From positions 1 to 7,460 of the forward strand of contig CASBQH010000303.1 of NCBI GenBank assembly GCA_949127695.1: 7,460 nt of DNA, in the 5' to 3' direction. Numbering within the stretch: position 1 is the stretch's first letter; each line of letters begins with the position of its first letter. Made by a program: the position numbers and the translations under genes. The notes under the pieces were generated by a model that did not search any database, was not told the origin of the DNA, and saw only the letters and a program-made list of their open reading frames with translations. Shown here piece by piece: positions 4,518 through 7,460 of the stretch. This DNA is from Synechococcales cyanobacterium PMM_0073 (GTDB lineage Bacteria > Cyanobacteriota > Cyanobacteriia > Elainellales > Elainellaceae).

Positions 4518-5426
4518 ATGTCTAGCCCGCCCTCTGGCTCCCTCTCTGGTTCCCTCTCTGGCTCACCCTCTGGCTCGTCGCCCACCGCCACGCTGCTGAT
4601 CTCCTGCCCTGACCAAAAAGGGCTAGTCGCCAAAATTGCCAGCTTCATCTATGCCAACGGCGGCAATATTATCCATGCAGATCAGCATACCGATCTGTTG
4701 GCGGGGCTGTTTTTGACGCGGCTAGAATGGCAGCTTGCTGGGTTCAATTTGCCCAAAGAGCTGATTGCTCCAGCGTTTAACGCGATCGCGCAGCCGCTGC
4801 AAGCCGACTGGCAGCTACATTTTTCAGATGATCTGCCCCGGATTGCGATCTGGGTGAGTCGGCAAGATCACTGCCTGTATGACCTGCTCTGGCGACAGCA
4901 ATCGGGCGAGCTGGCTGCCGAAATTGCCCTAATTATCAGCAACCACGAGAAGCTGGCTCCCATTGCCGCCCAGTTTGGCATTGCCTATCAGCATATTCCA
5001 ATCACGCCTGAGACCAAGACCGCCCAAGAATCTTTACAGCTAGAGCTGCTGCGGGCACATCGGATTGATCTGGTGGTGCTGGCCAAATATATGCAGGTGC
5101 TCAGCCCTGACTTTGTAGCGCAGTTTCCGACGGTGATTAATATTCATCACTCGTTTTTGCCCGCTTTTGCCGGGGCAAATCCCTATCAGCGTGCCTATCA
5201 GCGCGGCGTCAAAATTATTGGAGCGACGGCGCATTATGTCACCCAAGATCTGGATGAAGGCCCAATTATTGAGCAAGACGTGGAGCAAGTCAGCCATCGC
5301 GACCAAGTAGAAGACTTGATCCGCAAGGGCAAAGATTTAGAGCGGGTGGTGCTGGCGCGGGCGGTGCGGCTGCATTTACAAAATCGCGTGCTAGTCTACG
5401 GCAACCGCACGGTGGTATTTGCCTAG
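4518..5426 (+). CDS. purU: Formyltetrahydrofolate deformylase
   Basis: It hydrolyses 10-formyltetrahydrofolate to tetrahydrofolate and formate in the cytosol, balancing one-carbon pools and supplying formate for PurT-type purine synthesis. An N-terminal ACT domain (about 24-100: ATLLISCPDQKGLVAKIASF, GGNIIHADQHTD) is followed by a formyltransferase-fold catalytic domain (about 107-290). The catalytic triad is visible as Asn208 and His210 in INIHHSFLPAF, and Asp246 in VTQDLDEGPIIEQD. The end VLVYGNRTVVF is typical of cyanobacterial PurU. At 302 residues it is about 15-20 longer than usual, because of a Ser/Gly/Pro/Leu repeat at residues 5-20. No Shine-Dalgarno site precedes the ATG at 4518. 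wecB follows in the same direction after 75 nt. Confidence 0.95.
   Translation: MSSPPSGSLSGSLSGSPSGSSPTATLLISCPDQKGLVAKIASFIYANGGNIIHADQHTDLLAGLFLTRLEWQLAGFNLPKELIAPAFNAIAQPLQADWQLHFSDDLPRIAIWVSRQDHCLYDLLWRQQSGELAAEIALIISNHEKLAPIAAQFGIAYQHIPITPETKTAQESLQLELLRAHRIDLVVLAKYMQVLSPDFVAQFPTVINIHHSFLPAFAGANPYQRAYQRGVKIIGATAHYVTQDLDEGPIIEQDVEQVSHRDQVEDLIRKGKDLERVVLARAVRLHLQNRVLVYGNRTVVFA
4530..4577 (+). repeat. Four tandem 12-bp repeats inside the 5' end of purU
   Basis: Units at 4530, 4542, 4554 and 4566 follow the consensus (C/C)(C/T)CTCTGGCTC(n), with a few substitutions, and encode PSGS, LSGS, LSGS, PSGS. The unit length is a multiple of three, so copy-number changes would keep the frame and only alter the length of a flexible N-terminal tail before the ACT domain. 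Confidence 0.9.
4782..4789. repeat. HIP1 octamer palindrome
   Basis: GCGATCGC, the highly iterated palindrome abundant in many cyanobacterial genomes, occurs once, inside purU and flanked to give a 10-bp palindrome CGCGATCGCG (4781-4790). A single copy in 7.5 kb gives weak support for a cyanobacterial origin. Confidence 0.7.
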
Positions 5427-5501
5427 CGCGGTTGGCTAAAGCAGGGGTGGCCTGAGCCAAAGTTTGCTAAGCTGATGCACGATTGATTCTCCAAGCTGCT
5501 T

Positions 5502-6620
5502 ATGTCTTCTTCTGCACTGCGCGTCTGCATTATCTTGGGCACTCGGCCAGAGGCGATCAAGCTGGCTCCGGTGATTCAGCACTTTCAGCAAGATCCCGCC
5601 TTTGCCACGCAGGTCGTCTTGACTGGGCAGCATCGAGAAATGGTGGCGCAGGTGATGGATCTGTTTCAGATTCAGGCGGATCATGACTTGGCGATTATGC
5701 AGCATGGCCAGAGCCTGACGGATATTACCTGCCGCAGTCTGCGCGGCTTGGAAGGATTATTTGAGCAGCTTCAGCCGCAGATGGTGCTGGTGCAGGGCGA
5801 CACAACGACGGCTTTTGCGGCGGCGCTGGCGGCGTTTTATCAGCAGATTCCGGTCGGGCATGTGGAAGCGGGGCTACGCACCGACAGCATTTACAATCCC
5901 TATCCTGAAGAGGCTAACCGGCGGCTGATTTCGCAGATCACGACGCTGCATTTTGCCCCCACATCGCTCTCGGTAGAAAATCTGGAGCGCTCTGGGGTAT
6001 TGGGCAAAATTTACAACACGGGCAACACTGTAATTGACGCTTTGCTCAGCGTAGCTGAACGTCAGCCGGAATGTGCAATTAAAAATCTGGACTGGAATAA
6101 ATATCGCGTCATGCTTTCGACGGTGCATCGGCGTGAAAACTGGGGTGAACCGCTGCAAGAAATTGCTCAGGGCTTTTTAGAACTGCTGGAAGCTTTTCCA
6201 GATACGGCGCTGCTACTGCCGCTGCACCGCAACCCCACCGTGCGTGAGCCGCTCCAGGCGATTTTGGGTAAACATCCGCGCGCCTATTTAAGCGAACCGC
6301 TGGACTACGCAGAGTTGGTGGGGGCAATTCAGCGTTGCTACTTGCTGCTGACGGACTCTGGCGGGCTGCAAGAAGAGGCTCCGAGCTTGGGCAAGCCAGT
6401 GCTGGTGCTGCGCGAAACGACCGAGCGCCCGGAGGCCGTGATGGCTGGAACGGCGCGCCTGATTGGCACAGATGCAGCCGCGATCTTTAAGCAGGCAAGT
6501 CGCTTGCTGAGTGATCCCGCTGCCTATGGCAAAATGGCCACGGCGATCAATCCGTTTGGGGATGGCCATGCCTCGGCCAGAATTGCGGCAGCGGTGAAAG
6601 AATTTTTGGCCGCAGGCTAG
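5502..6620 (+). CDS. wecB: UDP-N-acetylglucosamine 2-epimerase (non-hydrolysing)
   Basis: It interconverts UDP-GlcNAc and UDP-ManNAc, supplying ManNAc-type precursors for surface polysaccharides; it is a cytosolic GT-B-fold enzyme. The 372-residue length is normal. Motifs seen: ILGTRPEAIKLAPV (11-24), TGQHREM (41-47), VQGDTTT with Asp100, HVEAGLRT with Glu122, YPEEANRR with Glu136, STVHRRENWGEPL with His209, LPLHRNP (239-245), LTDSGGLQEEAPSLGKPVLV (283-302), RETTERPEA (304-312) and NPFGDGHAS (350-358). These match the substrate and catalytic positions of the E. coli enzyme (Asp95, Glu117, Glu131, His213). No ribosome site is clear before the ATG. It lies 75 nt after purU and may share its transcript. 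No other polysaccharide gene is in view, so its end product is unknown. Confidence 0.96.
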   Translation: MSSSALRVCIILGTRPEAIKLAPVIQHFQQDPAFATQVVLTGQHREMVAQVMDLFQIQADHDLAIMQHGQSLTDITCRSLRGLEGLFEQLQPQMVLVQGDTTTAFAAALAAFYQQIPVGHVEAGLRTDSIYNPYPEEANRRLISQITTLHFAPTSLSVENLERSGVLGKIYNTGNTVIDALLSVAERQPECAIKNLDWNKYRVMLSTVHRRENWGEPLQEIAQGFLELLEAFPDTALLLPLHRNPTVREPLQAILGKHPRAYLSEPLDYAELVGAIQRCYLLLTDSGGLQEEAPSLGKPVLVLRETTERPEAVMAGTARLIGTDAAAIFKQASRLLSDPAAYGKMATAINPFGDGHASARIAAAVKEFLAAG

Positions 6621-6913
6621 AGGTTGCGCTGAAACTCTTCGATGGCTTCCATTAAGTTGGCTTCTGACTGGCTGGGTAACAGCTCGGCCAGCGAGAGTTC
6701 GACTTTGCCGCCGCCCAGCGATACCGGAATATTTTTGAGCAGATCGTCAAGCTGATTGCTGGTGAGTTTGCCTGCGCTCAGCAGCGGATAGAGCTTTTCG
6801 GCTAGAGCCGTATGCATTTTGGTATCGCGCAGGTAAAGATGCCATTTGGCTACGTCGATATAGACGTTTTCGCCAATTGTGGCGGCGAGCTGTTCGATCA
6901 ATTCAGCAGTCAT
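6617..6913 (-). CDS. DUF3181 family protein
   Basis: The 98-residue product (MTAELIEQLAATIGENVYID..., then AKWHLYLRDTKMHTALAEKL, ...IPVSLGGGKVELSLAELLP...) matches what I know of the cyanobacterial DUF3181 family, which has no assigned function. It has no signal peptide or membrane segment. Helices are predicted at about 3-14, 33-47, 52-64 and 84-97, with a Gly-rich 'LGGGKVELSL' turn near residues 67-77. A GAGGGA stretch about 8 nt before the ATG at 6913 supports the start. It follows the two-transmembrane gene after 41 nt and may be in one operon with it. Its TAG stop shares the CTAG at 6617-6620 with the wecB stop. Family is fairly sure; function unknown. Confidence 0.85.
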   Translation of the reverse strand: MTAELIEQLAATIGENVYIDVAKWHLYLRDTKMHTALAEKLYPLLSAGKLTSNQLDDLLKNIPVSLGGGKVELSLAELLPSQSEANLMEAIEEFQRNL

Positions 6914-6954
6914 TGATAATTCCCTCTTCTAGCTTTTAATTCTGTTGATTAACG

Positions 6955-7389
6955 CTATTCGTTTTGGTATTCGGTTGAGTAGTTGGCAATCGCAAAAATA
7001 TAGACCGCATGGGCGATTAGCAGCGCTAGCCAGCCGCCAGTGAGCCAAATTGTCCAAGTCCAAGTTTGATGCTGCAAGATGCGGACAAACCAAGCTCCAG
7101 AATTGACCGCAGCAAAGGCAGCGACATGAACCGCAAAGTTCATCCGATCCTCTAGCTTGCGATAATCGGGATCTTGACGAGTGGGGATTTTTGACCAGCG
7201 CGGCGGCATAGATCTCTCTGGGGTTGGGTGGGACAATTGGGCTGAAATTAGCTCAGTTCCATTGTAAAGGAATGCCTGCTCAAATTGAGCTGGTGTGGCT
7301 AAATCGCGGGATGAATATGCTTGCTGAAGATAATCTCGTAGCGCCGCAAGAATCGCTAATATCTCGCGCTGAGTTTGTATGAGCGGCAT
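6955..7389 (-). CDS. Two-transmembrane-domain (2TM) protein
   Basis: The 144-residue product has a soluble, partly helical N-terminus (about 1-82) with two conspicuous helices (IQTQREILAILAALRDYLQQ; PAQFEQAFLY) and a linker rich in Pro/Arg. It ends in a 2TM domain: helix 1 at about 84-105 (NFAVHVAAFAAVNSGAWFVR) and helix 2 at about 112-134 (TIWLTGGWLALLIAHAVYIF). The 'hvaaF-vN...W-tGGW-all-Ha-yiF' pattern fits the 2TM domain (PF13239 type), also found attached to kinases or as small membrane proteins. The N-terminal half I do not recognise. AGGAAG about 8 nt before the ATG at 7389 fixes the start. It is upstream of the DUF3181 gene in a probable two-gene unit. Function unknown. Confidence 0.75.
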   Translation of the reverse strand: MPLIQTQREILAILAALRDYLQQAYSSRDLATPAQFEQAFLYNGTELISAQLSHPTPERSMPPRWSKIPTRQDPDYRKLEDRMNFAVHVAAFAAVNSGAWFVRILQHQTWTWTIWLTGGWLALLIAHAVYIFAIANYSTEYQNE

Positions 7390-7410
7390 CAGTTCTTCCT
7401 AGATTCGATC

Positions 7411-7455
7411 CCGCTTAGCCCTTTGCCTTTACAGCAGCAGCGCCGAGCTAAGCGG
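7411..7455. repeat. 9-bp inverted repeat at the right edge
   Basis: CCGCTTAGC (7411-7419) and GCTAAGCGG (7447-7455) are perfect inverted arms around 27 nt. They lie 22 nt or more upstream of the two-transmembrane gene. The structure could be a leader hairpin for that gene, or a terminator or repeat of a gene beyond the window. No T-run follows on the plus strand within view. Confidence 0.55.
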
Positions 7456-7460
7456 AGCCG

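Noticed and set aside
7402..7420. tRNA-like T-loop string (ATTCGATCCC)
   Set aside because: No matching T-stem 5' arm, anticodon arm or acceptor stem can be assembled around it on either strand.

Overview
The window looks like chromosomal DNA from a cyanobacterium, probably a filamentous or Leptolyngbya-like lineage with moderate GC. The evidence is the cyanobacterial type of glutamate-cysteine ligase, a DUF3181 protein (a family essentially confined to cyanobacteria), cyanobacterial-style TpiA and PurU sequences, weak Shine-Dalgarno sites before several genes, and one HIP1 octamer (GCGATCGC). No tRNA, rRNA, insertion sequence, CRISPR array or prophage gene is visible. The exact genus cannot be told.

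Left part (1-966): a minus-strand two-gene module reads leftward off the window. A Panacea-domain (DUF4065) protein comes first and overlaps by 8 nt a second gene, of which only the first 62 codons are present. This is the layout of a Panacea toxin-antitoxin pair with the antitoxin first. A consensus TATAAT promoter lies just upstream of the antitoxin and argues for the internal ATG at 736 as its start.

Central housekeeping block (967-2860): tpiA (triosephosphate isomerase, GTG start) runs rightward and converges on gshA (glutamate-cysteine ligase, leftward) with a 16-nt gap. Both genes end in the same 7 bases, so their stop codons sit in the two arms of a potential hairpin.

Middle part (2861-4517): a strong AGGAGG site precedes a 65-residue NfeD-like OB-fold protein, which is followed by a clear intrinsic terminator (3380-3410). 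After it lies a gene-free AT-rich stretch of about 350 nt with several perfect inverted repeats and two TATAAT hexamers. Next come a gene for a solitary ribbon-helix-helix-like protein, with a tandemly duplicated 10-bp element at its ribosome binding site, and a convergent uncharacterised ORF predicted to be membrane-associated.

Right part (4518-7460): purU (formyltetrahydrofolate deformylase), whose N-terminus is lengthened by four 12-bp repeats, is followed in the same direction by wecB (UDP-GlcNAc 2-epimerase). Leftward, a two-transmembrane-domain protein gene is followed after 41 nt by a DUF3181 gene. The DUF3181 gene meets wecB tail to tail, the two stop codons sharing one CTAG. A 9-bp inverted repeat sits at the right edge.

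Most of the window is ordinary core metabolism: glycolysis and Calvin cycle, glutathione, one-carbon metabolism and a sugar-nucleotide step. The parts with the best chance of new biology are the Panacea module, the palindrome-rich region with the RHH-like gene, and the uncharacterised ORF at 4034-4417.
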